From assembly GCF_013387485.1 (NCBI RefSeq), contig NZ_JABBXB010000002.1, forward strand, positions 248,001 to 312,000: 64,000 nucleotides of DNA, given 5' to 3'. Shown here one piece after another: positions 16,657 to 25,430 of this stretch; position 1 is the first letter of the stretch, and each line of letters starts with the position of its first letter. The DNA comes from Stenotrophomonas sp. SAM-B (lineage in GTDB: Bacteria > Pseudomonadota > Gammaproteobacteria > Xanthomonadales > Xanthomonadaceae). Under the pieces are notes generated by a model. It did no database searches. It was not told where the DNA came from and saw only the letters and a list, made by a program, of their open reading frames with translations. The position numbers were made by a program, and so were the translations under genes.

Positions 16657-18528
16657 ATGAAGAGGATGTTCGTTGTAGCCGCGCTGGTGTCGCTGGCAGG
16701 CGGCGCGCAGGCGCAGTCGTTCACTGTGCTGGGCAACAGCTTCGGCGCCGAGGCGCTGGTGTCCGTCGATGGCCGCCTGCTGGTACCGCCCAATGGCGCG
16801 CGCATGCAGCGCCTGTCTGCTGACCGTTGGATGCGCGCGCAGCACACGTCCACGCCGCAACAGTGGTACGACGATGCAGGCCGGCTGCTGCGCGAGGACC
16901 GCGGCTACACCGAGTACCAGGAACGGTTCGTGCTGCGCCAGACCGCCCCCGGGGATCCGTTGTGGAAGGCGTTCATCAAGCCGGACGGAGAACCCACCGG
17001 CGGTTGGGGCGTGGTCGATGCGCTGGGCCAGGTGCGCCTGCCGGCACTGAACGATGGCGAGTGGGTGCCATTGGCGGCGCCCGATCGCGTGCTGTGGAAT
17101 CCCCGACATGGTCCGCTTCGCTTCCATGACCTGCACGGGCGCCCGGTCATGGAACTGGACGAGCGCCAGTTCCAGTGGGTCGCCGGACCGTTCGCCGGCC
17201 GCCCTGTGTATGTGGCCTGCAGTGTCCAGGTGCCTGAGCACTGCAACGTGCTGGATGAAGACGGCACGACGCTGTTCTCCGATGATATCGACGCACTGCT
17301 GCCGGTCAGCGACGGTGGCTGGTGGCTGCGTCAGGGCGAGCTGTGGCGGCGCGTGGATGCACAGGGCAGGGCGACCGACATCGCGCGCTACCAGCAGGAT
17401 GGCCTGTATCCCCGCTACCGACAGTACGGCGGCACCGCAGGGCGGCGTGACTGGCCCGAGCAGGTCCACCGGCACGCTACCGGCAGCGCCGACGACACGC
17501 CCGAGCCCGGCTGGCTGATGGCCGATGGACACTTTGCCGCACAGCGCGGCAACGTCCGCCTGGACTACTGCGGTGGCCGCTGGCAGGTGTTGGACAAGGA
17601 GGGCACCCACCCGCCCACCGCCGCCCCGGCCGCACTGGCAGTGGTGCTGGACGAGCCCGATGCCGAACAGCGGCAGGCACCGCCATGGCGCGTGCGCCAT
17701 CCCACCGATACCGAGACCGCAGCGGTACTGGACTGCGATGGCAAGGTGATCTTCGCTCCCTCAGGCGTGACCCGATTGGATGCCGTTGGCAGCGGATTGC
17801 TGGGAAGGTTCGGCGACGAGTCCTCACCCCGGCTGTGGTGGGATGGCCGCACGGCCTACACGGTGCCTGCCGAGATGGCCATCGACGAAAACCACGTCAC
17901 CCCGCCGTTGCTGTTGCTCCGGGAGCAGGGCGCCGGCGTCAACCACCTGTACAACCTCGCGCATGGCCGCATCGTGGGTCGTCCCTTCGAAGGTGTGGTG
18001 CGCATGGACGCTGACCGCGTGGTATTCCGCCGGGACGGGAAGCTGGGCATGATGCTGGCCGATGGCAGCGAACCGGTGCCGCCAGAGAGCTTCGATATCC
18101 TGCCCTGGGGCACGGACCGCACCTGGACGCGCCGCTATCTGGACGGGGGCGATGAGGAACTGGTCCTGCTGGATGCCAACCACCAGGTGCTGCTGCGACG
18201 ACGCCTGCTGTTCAGTGGTGTGGAACTGCAGTCCACCTGGCAGGGCGACGTGGAAAGTCAGCCGCTGACGCAGTTGAATCTCGGGACGATGCGCTTTGCC
18301 GATGGTGAGTACTTTGTCCAGCAATGGCTGGATCGCAACGGACAGGTGCTGCTCAGTGACATCAGCTGTCCGGCGCCCGGTAATGGCCCGCCCTCGAAGG
18401 GGAAGGGCGTCCTGCTCGGGCGGGGGTGGCGCGTGGACAGTGTGCCCACGCGCCCCTGCAAGCTGCCCCGGGCGCTGCTGCCGGTGCTTGCCGGCGGCGA
18501 TGTGACCGATGCGATGCGCGCCCGGTAA
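16657..18528 (+). CDS. Secreted protein with WG-like repeats, function unknown
   Basis: A 623-residue exported protein with signal peptide MKRMFVVAALVSLAGGAQAQ. It is dominated by short strands of the type GGWGVVDALGQVRLPAL, LYNLAHGRIVGRPFEGVVRM and DGKLGMMLADGSEPVPPESF, recalling WG/beta-propeller-like repeats of bacterial surface proteins. Cysteines are few. It is followed 11 bp later by the convergent OYE gene, so it probably ends its own transcript. No enzymatic motif was recognised. Confidence 0.7.
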   Translation: MKRMFVVAALVSLAGGAQAQSFTVLGNSFGAEALVSVDGRLLVPPNGARMQRLSADRWMRAQHTSTPQQWYDDAGRLLREDRGYTEYQERFVLRQTAPGDPLWKAFIKPDGEPTGGWGVVDALGQVRLPALNDGEWVPLAAPDRVLWNPRHGPLRFHDLHGRPVMELDERQFQWVAGPFAGRPVYVACSVQVPEHCNVLDEDGTTLFSDDIDALLPVSDGGWWLRQGELWRRVDAQGRATDIARYQQDGLYPRYRQYGGTAGRRDWPEQVHRHATGSADDTPEPGWLMADGHFAAQRGNVRLDYCGGRWQVLDKEGTHPPTAAPAALAVVLDEPDAEQRQAPPWRVRHPTDTETAAVLDCDGKVIFAPSGVTRLDAVGSGLLGRFGDESSPRLWWDGRTAYTVPAEMAIDENHVTPPLLLLREQGAGVNHLYNLAHGRIVGRPFEGVVRMDADRVVFRRDGKLGMMLADGSEPVPPESFDILPWGTDRTWTRRYLDGGDEELVLLDANHQVLLRRRLLFSGVELQSTWQGDVESQPLTQLNLGTMRFADGEYFVQQWLDRNGQVLLSDISCPAPGNGPPSKGKGVLLGRGWRVDSVPTRPCKLPRALLPVLAGGDVTDAMRAR

Positions 18529-18539
18529 CGGCCCGCGGA

Positions 18540-19634
18540 TCAGCCGGAAACGCTGGGGTAATCGGTGTAGCCGTGCGCACCGCCGCCGTACAGCGTGTCC
18601 TGGTCCAGATCGGACAACGCCACGCCCAGACGGAAGCGCTCGACCAGATCCGGATTGGCGATATACGGCCGACCGAAGGCGATCATGTCCGCATAGCCCG
18701 ACGCGACCGCTGCTTCCGCACGTGCCTGGTCATAGCCGTTGTTGGCGATCCAGGCACCGGTGAACTTGGCGCGCAGGGCGGCATAGTCGAAGGCGATGTT
18801 GTCGCGTGGACCACCGGTCGCCCCTTCGATCACATGGATGAAGGCGAGCGGGCCGATGGCATCCAGGCGTTCGACGGCGCGTTCGAACAACGGCTGCGGA
18901 TTGGAGTCGGCGGCATCGTTGGCCGGGGTTACCGGCGACAGGCGCACACCGGTGCGTTCCGCGCCGATTTCCGAGGCGATCGCACGGACCACTTCATCGA
19001 GCAGGCGGGTGCGGTTCTCGATGCTGCCACCGTATTCGTCGGTGCGCTGGTTGCTGCCATCGCGGAGGAACTGGTCGATCAGGTAGCCGTTGGCGGCATG
19101 CACTTCCACGCCGTCGAAGCCGGCGGTGATCGCGTTGCGCGCGGCCTGCCGGAAGTCCTGGATCAGGCCGGGAATCTCGTCCAGGCGCAGGGCACGCGGC
19201 TCGGAGACATCTTCAAACCCGTTGGCGGTGAACGTCTTGGTGTTGGCACGCAGTGCACTCGGTGCGACCGGGACTTCGCCCTCGGGCAGCAGGCTGGTGT
19301 GCGAGATGCGGCCGACGTGCCACAGCTGCAGCACGATCTTGCCGCCGCGTGCATGCACCGCATCGGTGACCTTTTTCCAGGCGTCGATCTGCGCCTGGCT
19401 GTATATGCCGGGGGTGTCGAGGTAGCCCTGGCCCATCGGGCTGATCTGGGTGGCCTCGGCGATGATCAGGCCGGCGCTGGCGCGCTGCTCGTAATACTGG
19501 ATCGCAAGCGGATTGGGGATGCGGTCGTGGATCGCGCGGTTGCGCGTCAGCGGTGCCATTGCGACGCGGTTGGCGACGTCGATGGCCCCCAGACGGGTGG
19601 GGGAGAACAACTGGCCGTCACTGGACTCTGTCAT
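18540..19634 (-). CDS. Old yellow enzyme family alkene reductase (NemA-like)
   Basis: A 364-residue FMN-dependent TIM-barrel enzyme. It begins LFSPTRLGAIDVANRVAMAPLTRNRA and carries the substrate-binding pair in GFDGVEVHAANGYLIDQFL (His and Asn), then NQRTDEYGGSIENRTRL and the FMN-binding DMIAFGRPYIANPDLVERF. Members reduce activated C=C bonds, nitro esters and quinones with NAD(P)H. The ATG at 19634 is chosen by family alignment and an AAGG site; an in-frame upstream extension to 19838 overlaps the divergent SDR promoter and is rejected. It is divergent from an SDR gene, possibly a shared redox-stress unit. Confidence 0.93.
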   Translation of the reverse strand: MTESSDGQLFSPTRLGAIDVANRVAMAPLTRNRAIHDRIPNPLAIQYYEQRASAGLIIAEATQISPMGQGYLDTPGIYSQAQIDAWKKVTDAVHARGGKIVLQLWHVGRISHTSLLPEGEVPVAPSALRANTKTFTANGFEDVSEPRALRLDEIPGLIQDFRQAARNAITAGFDGVEVHAANGYLIDQFLRDGSNQRTDEYGGSIENRTRLLDEVVRAIASEIGAERTGVRLSPVTPANDAADSNPQPLFERAVERLDAIGPLAFIHVIEGATGGPRDNIAFDYAALRAKFTGAWIANNGYDQARAEAAVASGYADMIAFGRPYIANPDLVERFRLGVALSDLDQDTLYGGGAHGYTDYPSVSG

Positions 19635-19842
19635 GGGTTTACCTTGGGGGAGGGCTGCCGCCATTGGCGGATGAAAGATGGGAGGTGGACGTACGACCCC
19701 GAGCATAGGCCCGGGTGCGTTGCAGCGATGGGAAGGATTGTTGCGTAGCACGCTGTGCACGTTCTGTAACGTTTTCGCGGCGTATGGTCGATGCATGGGC
19801 AGGCACGGCCCGCAGCCTTTTTCCAACACGAGGAACAACGCG

Positions 19843-20601
19843 ATGATTGATTATCAGCTCAAGGGAAAGGTCGCCATCGTCACCGGCGGCGTCTCGGGCA
19901 TCGGCCTGGCAGTGGCCGAGCTGCTGGCCGATTCCGGCGCGGCGGTGGCGGTCTGGGATCTCAAGGCCGACGCTGTCGAAAAGACAGCCGAGGCGCTGCG
20001 CAGGAAAGGCGTGAAGTCGATCGGCATCGCGTTGAACGTCACCGACGAGCAGGCGGTGGAGGCCGCGGTGAAGCGGACGGTGCAGGAGCTTGGCGGCCTG
20101 GACATCGCGGTGAACAACGCTGGCATCGGCGGGCCGTCGGCCACCAGTGGCGACTATCCCGTGGAGGGCTGGAAGAACGTCATCGACGTCAATCTCACCA
20201 GCGTGTTCCTGTGCCAACGCGCACAGATCCAGGCGATGCGCAGCGCGGGCAAGGGCGGCAGCATCATCAACATGGCCTCCATCCTCGGCCAGGTCGGGTT
20301 CAACAATTCAGCGGCCTATGTCGCGGCCAAGCACGGTGTGGTCGGATTGACCCAGACGGCCGCGTGGGAACACGCCGCGGACAGCATCCGCATCAACGCG
20401 GTCGGCCCCGGCTTCATTGCCACGCCGCTGCTGGACAAGATGGACCCGAAGGTGAAGCAGGCACTGGAAAGCAAACATGCGCTGGGGCGCCTGGGCAAAC
20501 CGGAAGAAGTCGCCGCGCTGGTGGCCTGGCTGGCCAGCGCCGATGCAGGCTTTGCGACCGGCACGTACTACGCCATCGATGGCGGTTACCTGGCGCAGTA
20601 A
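19843..20601 (+). CDS. Short-chain dehydrogenase/reductase (SDR)
   Basis: A 252-residue classical SDR: TGGVSGIG nucleotide-binding motif near residue 14, NNAGIGGPSA, catalytic Ser in NMASILGQVGFNNS, YVAAK (catalytic Tyr-Lys) and the NAVGPGFIATPL segment. It probably acts on a keto or hydroxy substrate with NAD(P)H; the substrate is unknown. The ATG at 19843 follows an AGGA site. It is divergent from the OYE gene and followed by a small stem-loop. Confidence 0.92.
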   Translation: MIDYQLKGKVAIVTGGVSGIGLAVAELLADSGAAVAVWDLKADAVEKTAEALRRKGVKSIGIALNVTDEQAVEAAVKRTVQELGGLDIAVNNAGIGGPSATSGDYPVEGWKNVIDVNLTSVFLCQRAQIQAMRSAGKGGSIINMASILGQVGFNNSAAYVAAKHGVVGLTQTAAWEHAADSIRINAVGPGFIATPLLDKMDPKVKQALESKHALGRLGKPEEVAALVAWLASADAGFATGTYYAIDGGYLAQ

Positions 20602-20610
20602 GCCCTGCGG

Positions 20611-20634
20611 CGGCAGGCTCACCCTGGCCTGCCG
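20611..20634 (+). terminator. Weak stem-loop after SDR gene
   Basis: CGGCAGG (20611-20617) and CCTGCCG (20628-20634) form a 7-bp stem with a 10-base loop, followed by TTGGCTT. The T tract is poor, so this is a weak terminator candidate at the end of the SDR transcript. Confidence 0.35.
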
Positions 20635-20700
20635 TTGGCTTCACGGTGCCCAGACGCCCTTGTCTGCGACGCTCCCTCCATCGCCGGATGAGAGACGCGG

Positions 20701-21159
20701 ATGGGACTGGAACAAGATCTATCGATCCTGCTGCGGATCGCCGTAGCCATGCTGCTGGGCGCCACGCTCGGCATCGAGCGCGAGATGGGCAAGCACGCCG
20801 CCGGTCTGCGCACCCACATGCTCATCGCGGGGGCGGCCGCCCTCATCGTGGGCCTGGGCGACAGCATCGCCGAGCACTTCCAGGAGGAGCGCTATCGCGA
20901 CCTCCTGCAGGTCGACCCGGTGCGTCTGATCGAAGCAGTGGTGGCCTGCGTCGGTTTCGTTGCTGCCGGCACGATCCTGCGGGGGTCGCGCGACGATCAG
21001 GTCAGCGGCCTGACCACCGCGAGTTCGCTGATCATGGCCGCCGCGATCGGTATCGCGGTCGGCATCGGCGAGTACGTGATCGCCGTCGGCGTGAGCGTGC
21101 TGTGCCTGATCGTGCTGGTGGTGTTCAGCCGTATCGCCAAGAAACTGGAGTCGTCATGA
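20701..21159 (+). CDS. MgtC/SapB family inner-membrane protein
   Basis: A 152-residue membrane protein with four to five hydrophobic segments and the MgtC hallmark: an N-terminal arginine-containing helix (LLRIAVAMLLGATLGIEREMGKHAAGLRTHMLI) and the VGFVAAGTILRG stretch, followed by GLTTASSLIMAAAIGIAVG. MgtC-type proteins influence Mg2+ starvation responses and modulate the F-type ATP synthase in pathogens; this shorter SapB-like form is of uncertain role. Its stop overlaps the next start (ATGA at 21156), indicating coupling. Confidence 0.85.
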   Translation: MGLEQDLSILLRIAVAMLLGATLGIEREMGKHAAGLRTHMLIAGAAALIVGLGDSIAEHFQEERYRDLLQVDPVRLIEAVVACVGFVAAGTILRGSRDDQVSGLTTASSLIMAAAIGIAVGIGEYVIAVGVSVLCLIVLVVFSRIAKKLESS

Positions 21160-21590
21160 GCAGTAAACGTCCCTTCGACATTCAACGCATCGATCACGTC
21201 GTGCTGCGCGTGCAGGATCTGCCGCGTGCCGTGCGTTTCTACTGCGACGTCCTCGGCTGCACGGTCGCGCGCGAGCGGCCCTCACTGGGCATGGTGCATC
21301 TGCATGCCGGTGAGTCGCTGATCGATCTGATCAGTGTCGATGGTCCTCTGGGGCTGAAAGGTGGCGCGGCGCCGGGGCGGGAAGGGCGCAATGTCGAGCA
21401 TGTCTGCCTGCGCGTCGAGCCGTTCGATGCCGAACAGGTGCGCACCCATCTGCAGGAACTGGATGTGGAGCTGAGTGGGCCGGCCGAGCGAAATTATGGC
21501 GCGGAGGGCGATGGGCTGTCGCTGCGACTGCGCGACCCCGACGGCAATTCGGTCGAGCTCAAGGGGCGCTCCAGCGACTGCGGCTGCTAA
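21156..21590 (+). CDS. VOC family (glyoxalase-like) metalloprotein
   Basis: A 144-residue protein with two VOC modules: IDHVVLRVQDLPRAVRFYCDVLG (His probably a metal ligand) and VEHVCLRVEPFDAEQVRTHL, closing with RLRDPDGNSVELKG (Glu ligand). It belongs to the glyoxalase/dioxygenase superfamily without a definable substrate. It is coupled by a four-base overlap to the MgtC-like gene and precedes the lactate operon operators, so its transcript probably ends near 21590. Confidence 0.82.
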   Translation: MSSKRPFDIQRIDHVVLRVQDLPRAVRFYCDVLGCTVARERPSLGMVHLHAGESLIDLISVDGPLGLKGGAAPGREGRNVEHVCLRVEPFDAEQVRTHLQELDVELSGPAERNYGAEGDGLSLRLRDPDGNSVELKGRSSDCGC

Positions 21591-21591
21591 A

Positions 21592-21602
21592 TGGTAATAC
21601 CA
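21592..21602. promoter_or_regulatory. LldR-like operator O1
   Basis: TGGT-AAT-ACCA is a perfect short palindrome matching the PdhR/LldR subfamily core TGGT-N3-ACCA. It lies immediately after the VOC stop codon and 85 bp upstream of a second, longer copy before lldP. Confidence 0.65.
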
Positions 21603-21686
21603 ATAAGCGAGCCTAGACCTATGGTCTAATAGGCTCGCCCTGCGTTTGGCGTTTCAATGCGGGCAGTTTCAACGGGCGTTCCAATT

Positions 21687-21701
21687 ATTGGTCATACCAA
21701 T
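21687..21701. promoter_or_regulatory. LldR-like operator O2
   Basis: ATTGGT-CAT-ACCAAT is a perfect 6-bp palindrome with a 3-base spacer, matching PdhR/LldR (GntR-FadR family) operators. It lies 75 bp upstream of lldP. Together with O1 it probably lets LldR block the lldPRD-dld promoter in the absence of L-lactate, possibly by looping between the two sites. Confidence 0.72.
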
Positions 21702-21725
21702 AACGCCGGTTGAGCGTTCTCGGCT

Positions 21726-21745
21726 CGCGCGGTGCTGACCGCGCG
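21726..21745 (+). other. Hairpin in the lldP leader
   Basis: CGCGCGGT-GCTG-ACCGCGCG forms a perfect 8-bp stem with a 4-base loop between O2 and the lldP start codon. It would lie in the 5' untranslated region and could affect mRNA stability or initiation; its role is unknown. Confidence 0.45.
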
Positions 21746-21775
21746 GACCCCTGTCCGTCTTGATGAGATCCGCCG

Positions 21776-23434
21776 ATGCAGGCCTGGCAACAACTGTATG
21801 ACCCCGCTGGCAACCTCTGGCTGTCCAGCCTGATCGCGCTGCTGCCGATCGCCTTCTTCTTCGTTGCGCTGGCTGTGCTGCGCATGAAAGGCTGGCTCGC
21901 CGGCACGATCACCGTCGCCATCGCGCTGGCGGTGGCGCTGCTGTTCTACCGGATGCCGCTGTCGCAGGCGTTCGCGGCGGCGGGCTATGGCTTCGTGTAC
22001 GGCTTGTGGCCGATTGCCTGGATCATTCTGGGCGCCGTGTTCCTGTACAAGGTCTCGGTCAAGACCGGCCAGTTCGACATCATCCGCGCCTCGATCCTCT
22101 CGGTCACCGAAGACCAGCGCCTGCAGATGCTGATGGTCGGCTTCGCGTTCGGCGCGTTCCTGGAAGGGGCGGCCGGCTTCGGTGCCCCGGTGGCGATCAC
22201 CGCCGCGCTGCTGGTCGGGCTGGGTTTCAAGCCGCTGTATGCGGCCGGGCTGTGCCTGATCGTCAACACAGCGCCGGTGGCCTTCGGCGCGATGGGCATT
22301 CCGATCATCGTGGCCGGGCAGGTGACCGGGCTGGATGCCTTCGAGATCGGTCAGATGGCTGGACGCCAGCTGCCGTTCCTGACCATCATCGTGCTGTTCT
22401 GGATCATGGCGATCATGGATGGCTGGCGCGGTGTCAAGGAAACCTGGCCGGCGGTGCTCGTGGCCGGCGGTTCGTTTGCCATCGCGCAATACCTGACCTC
22501 CAACTTCATCGGTCCGGAGCTGCCGGACATCACCGCCTCGCTGACCTCGCTGGTGTGCCTGACCCTGTTCCTGCGCAGGTGGACACCGGTGCGGATCTTC
22601 CGCTTCGATACCGAAACCAGCGCCGAGGCGGCTGCCCAGGCACGGGAGGCCCCGCGTTACTCCGCCGGCCAGATCGTCAAGGCGTGGTCGCCGTTCCTGA
22701 TCCTGACCGCGATGGTCACGATCTGGAGCGTCAAGCCGTTCAAGGCGCTGTTCGCCGCCGGGGGCGCGCTGGAACACTGGGTGCTGAAGATTCCGGTGCC
22801 GTCTCTGGATCAACTGGTGCAGAAAATGCCGCCGATCGTGCCGGTGCCAACCGGTTACGAGGCGGTGTACAAGTTCGATGCGGTCTCGGCCACCGGCACC
22901 GCGATCATGCTCGGCGCGGTGATCGCGATCGTGCTGCTGAAGATGCGCCCGGCCGCGGCGCTGCGCACGTTCGGGGAAACCGCCAACGAGCTCAAGGTCC
23001 CGATCTACTCGATCGGCATGGTGCTGGCCTTCGCCTTCATCGCCAACTACTCCGGGCTGTCGGCGACGCTGGCACTGGCCCTGGCGCATACCGGCAAGGC
23101 GTTCACGTTCTTCTCGCCGTTCCTGGGCTGGCTGGGCGTGTTCCTGACCGGCTCGGATACCTCGTCCAATGCGCTGTTTTCGGCGCTGCAGGCGACCACG
23201 GCCCAGCAGATCGGCGTGTCCGAGGTGCTGCTGGTCGCGGCCAATACCACCGGTGGCGTGACCGGCAAGATGATCTCGCCGCAGTCGATCGCGATTGCCT
23301 GCGCGGCGGTCGGCCTGGCCGGCAAGGAGTCGGACCTGTTCCGCTTCACGGTCAAGCACAGCCTGATCTTCACCGTGATGGTCGGCATCATCACCACGGT
23401 GCAGGCTTACTGGCTCACCTGGATGATTCCCTGA
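21776..23434 (+). CDS. lldP: L-lactate permease LldP
   Basis: A 552-residue inner-membrane lactate:proton symporter, essentially the same length as E. coli LldP (551). Diagnostic segments are [17 protein letters not shown] at the N-terminus, [33 protein letters not shown] and [13 protein letters not shown]. It imports L-lactate (and D-lactate or glycolate in homologues). It is the first gene of lldP-lldR-lldD-dld and is preceded by two LldR-like operators. The ribosome site is weak (GAGATC 10 bases before the ATG). Confidence 0.95.
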   Translation: MQAWQQLYDPAGNLWLSSLIALLPIAFFFVALAVLRMKGWLAGTITVAIALAVALLFYRMPLSQAFAAAGYGFVYGLWPIAWIILGAVFLYKVSVKTGQFDIIRASILSVTEDQRLQMLMVGFAFGAFLEGAAGFGAPVAITAALLVGLGFKPLYAAGLCLIVNTAPVAFGAMGIPIIVAGQVTGLDAFEIGQMAGRQLPFLTIIVLFWIMAIMDGWRGVKETWPAVLVAGGSFAIAQYLTSNFIGPELPDITASLTSLVCLTLFLRRWTPVRIFRFDTETSAEAAAQAREAPRYSAGQIVKAWSPFLILTAMVTIWSVKPFKALFAAGGALEHWVLKIPVPSLDQLVQKMPPIVPVPTGYEAVYKFDAVSATGTAIMLGAVIAIVLLKMRPAAALRTFGETANELKVPIYSIGMVLAFAFIANYSGLSATLALALAHTGKAFTFFSPFLGWLGVFLTGSDTSSNALFSALQATTAQQIGVSEVLLVAANTTGGVTGKMISPQSIAIACAAVGLAGKESDLFRFTVKHSLIFTVMVGIITTVQAYWLTWMIP

Positions 23435-23501
23435 GCCCATGCGCGGCATCCCGGCCACCGGCATCGACCCCATCGCCCGCGACGCGGGCGACAATGGCGC
23501 C

Positions 23502-24266
23502 ATGAAGAACGAACGCCTGTCCGACAAGGTGGCCGCGCAGCTGCGTGGCCTGATCCGTGAGCAGAACCTGCAGCCCGGCGACCGCCTGCCGGCCGAGCGT
23601 CCCCTGGCGGTGCAGCTGGGGGTCTCGCGCACGGCGCTGCGCGAGGCGATCGCACAGCTGGCCAGCCAGGGCCTGCTGAGCGCGCGGGTCGGCGGCGGCA
23701 CCTACGTGAGCGAGCCGGCGGCCCGCGCCCGGCAGACCATCGATGAGCCCTTGATGCCGTACCTGCCGCTGTTCCAGGGCGACCCGGAATACCGCTTCGA
23801 CGTACTGGAGATTCGCCACGCGCTGGAAGGGGCGACCGCCTGGCATGCGGCGCTGCGGGCCACCGACGAGGACCGCGCCAGGATCCGCGAGGCCTTCGAT
23901 ACCATGATGGCCGCGCACGGCAAGGACGATCCGGCCGGCGAGGCGCAGGCCGACGCGGCCTTCCACCTGGCCATCGCCGAGGCCTCGCACAACCTGGTGC
24001 TGCTGCAGGTCATGCGCGGCCTCTTCGAGCTGCTGCAGACCAACATCTCGCAGAGCCGCGAGAAGCTCTACACCTCCGCCCGCACCTTCGAGCCGCTGTC
24101 GGCCCAGCACCGCGAGATGATGGACGGTGTGCTTTCCGGCGACGCCGAACGCGCGCGTGCCGCTGCGCACGCGCACCTGGAATTCGTGCACACCTCCCTG
24201 CGCACGCTCGACGACAACGAAGCCCGCCGCGCCCGCGCGTCACGGCTTCCTTCTTCCCACGGTTGA
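23502..24266 (+). CDS. lldR: LldR, GntR/FadR-type lactate-responsive regulator
   Basis: A 254-residue regulator with an N-terminal winged helix (RLSDKVAAQLRGLIREQNLQPGDRLPAERPLAVQLGVSRTALREAIAQL) and a C-terminal all-helical FCD ligand-binding domain containing FDVLEIRHALEGATAWHAAL, FHLAIAEASHN and QHREMMDGV, with the metal-binding histidines. It should bind the TGGT-N3-ACCA sites upstream of lldP and release them on L-lactate. The ATG at 23502 aligns with E. coli LldR; an in-frame ATG at 23439, just after lldP, would add 21 residues. Confidence 0.92.
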   Translation: MKNERLSDKVAAQLRGLIREQNLQPGDRLPAERPLAVQLGVSRTALREAIAQLASQGLLSARVGGGTYVSEPAARARQTIDEPLMPYLPLFQGDPEYRFDVLEIRHALEGATAWHAALRATDEDRARIREAFDTMMAAHGKDDPAGEAQADAAFHLAIAEASHNLVLLQVMRGLFELLQTNISQSREKLYTSARTFEPLSAQHREMMDGVLSGDAERARAAAHAHLEFVHTSLRTLDDNEARRARASRLPSSHG

Positions 24267-24269
24267 CCC

Positions 24270-25430
24270 ATGATCATTTCCGCCTCCACCGATTACCGCG
24301 CAGCGGCGCAACGTCGCCTGCCGCCGTTCCTGTTCCACTACATCGATGGCGGCGCGTATGCCGAGCACACCCTGAAGCGTAATGTCGCGGACCTGTCCGA
24401 CATCGCGCTGCGCCAGCGCATCCTGCGCAACATGTCCGACCTGAGCCTGGAAACGGAACTGTTCGGCGAACGCCTGGCGATGCCGGTCGCGTTGGCGCCG
24501 GTCGGCTTGACCGGGATGTACGCGCGCCGCGGTGAAGTGCAGGCGGCGAGGGCGGCGGCGAGCCGGGGGATTCCGTTCACGCTGTCCACCGTCTCGGTCT
24601 GCCCGATCGAGGAAGTGGCGCCGGCCATCGACCGGCCGATGTGGTTCCAGCTGTATGTGCTCAAGGACCGCGGCTTCATGCGCAATGCGCTGGAGCGGGC
24701 CAAGGCTGCCGGCGTGACCACCCTGGTGTTCACCGTGGACATGCCCACGCCGGGCGCGCGCTACCGTGATGCGCACTCGGGCATGAGCGGCCCGAACGCG
24801 GCGGCGCGGCGCATGCTGCAGGCGGTCACGCATCCGCGCTGGGCGTGGGACGTGGGCCTGTTCGGCCGCCCGCACGACCTCGGCAACATCTCCACCTACC
24901 GGGGCAGCCCGACCGGTCTGGCCGACTACATCGGCTGGCTGGGCAACAACTTCGATCCCTCCATTTCGTGGAAAGACCTGGAGTGGATCCGCGAGTTCTG
25001 GACCGGCCCGATGGTGATCAAGGGCATTCTCGATCCGGAGGATGCGCGCGATGCCGTGCGGTTCGGGGCCGACGGCATCGTGGTCTCCAACCACGGCGGC
25101 CGCCAGCTGGACGGCGTGCTTTCCACCGCACGGGCGTTGCCGGCGATCGCCGATGCGGTCAAGGGCGAGCTGAAGATCCTGGCCGATTCGGGCATCCGCA
25201 CGGGTCTGGACGTGGTCCGCATGATCGCGCTGGGCGCGGACAGCGTGCTGCTCGGCCGGGCGTTCGTGTATGCCCTCGCGGCGCAGGGCGAGGCCGGCGT
25301 GGCCAACCTGCTGGACCTGATGGCCAAGGAAATGCGCGTGGCGATGACGCTCACCGGCGCGAAGACCATCGCCGACATCAGCCGCGATTCGCTGGTGGAC
25401 GCGACCCGTCGCCTCACGGTCGCGCCGTGA
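24270..25430 (+). CDS. lldD: L-lactate dehydrogenase (cytochrome), LldD
   Basis: A 386-residue FMN-dependent alpha-hydroxy-acid oxidase family enzyme that oxidises L-lactate to pyruvate at the inner membrane and passes electrons to quinone. Visible motifs are the N-terminal [46 protein letters not shown], the catalytic [11 protein letters not shown] and [21 protein letters not shown] for FMN. Length equals the usual 380-400 residues. It begins three bases after the lldR stop and overlaps dld by the GTGA at 25427-25430. Confidence 0.96.
   Translation: MIISASTDYRAAAQRRLPPFLFHYIDGGAYAEHTLKRNVADLSDIALRQRILRNMSDLSLETELFGERLAMPVALAPVGLTGMYARRGEVQAARAAASRGIPFTLSTVSVCPIEEVAPAIDRPMWFQLYVLKDRGFMRNALERAKAAGVTTLVFTVDMPTPGARYRDAHSGMSGPNAAARRMLQAVTHPRWAWDVGLFGRPHDLGNISTYRGSPTGLADYIGWLGNNFDPSISWKDLEWIREFWTGPMVIKGILDPEDARDAVRFGADGIVVSNHGGRQLDGVLSTARALPAIADAVKGELKILADSGIRTGLDVVRMIALGADSVLLGRAFVYALAAQGEAGVANLLDLMAKEMRVAMTLTGAKTIADISRDSLVDATRRLTVAP

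Noticed and set aside
23439-23501. Upstream ATG as the lldR start
   Set aside because: It lacks a ribosome site and adds 21 residues not expected from E. coli LldR; 23502 gives the normal length. It remains possible.
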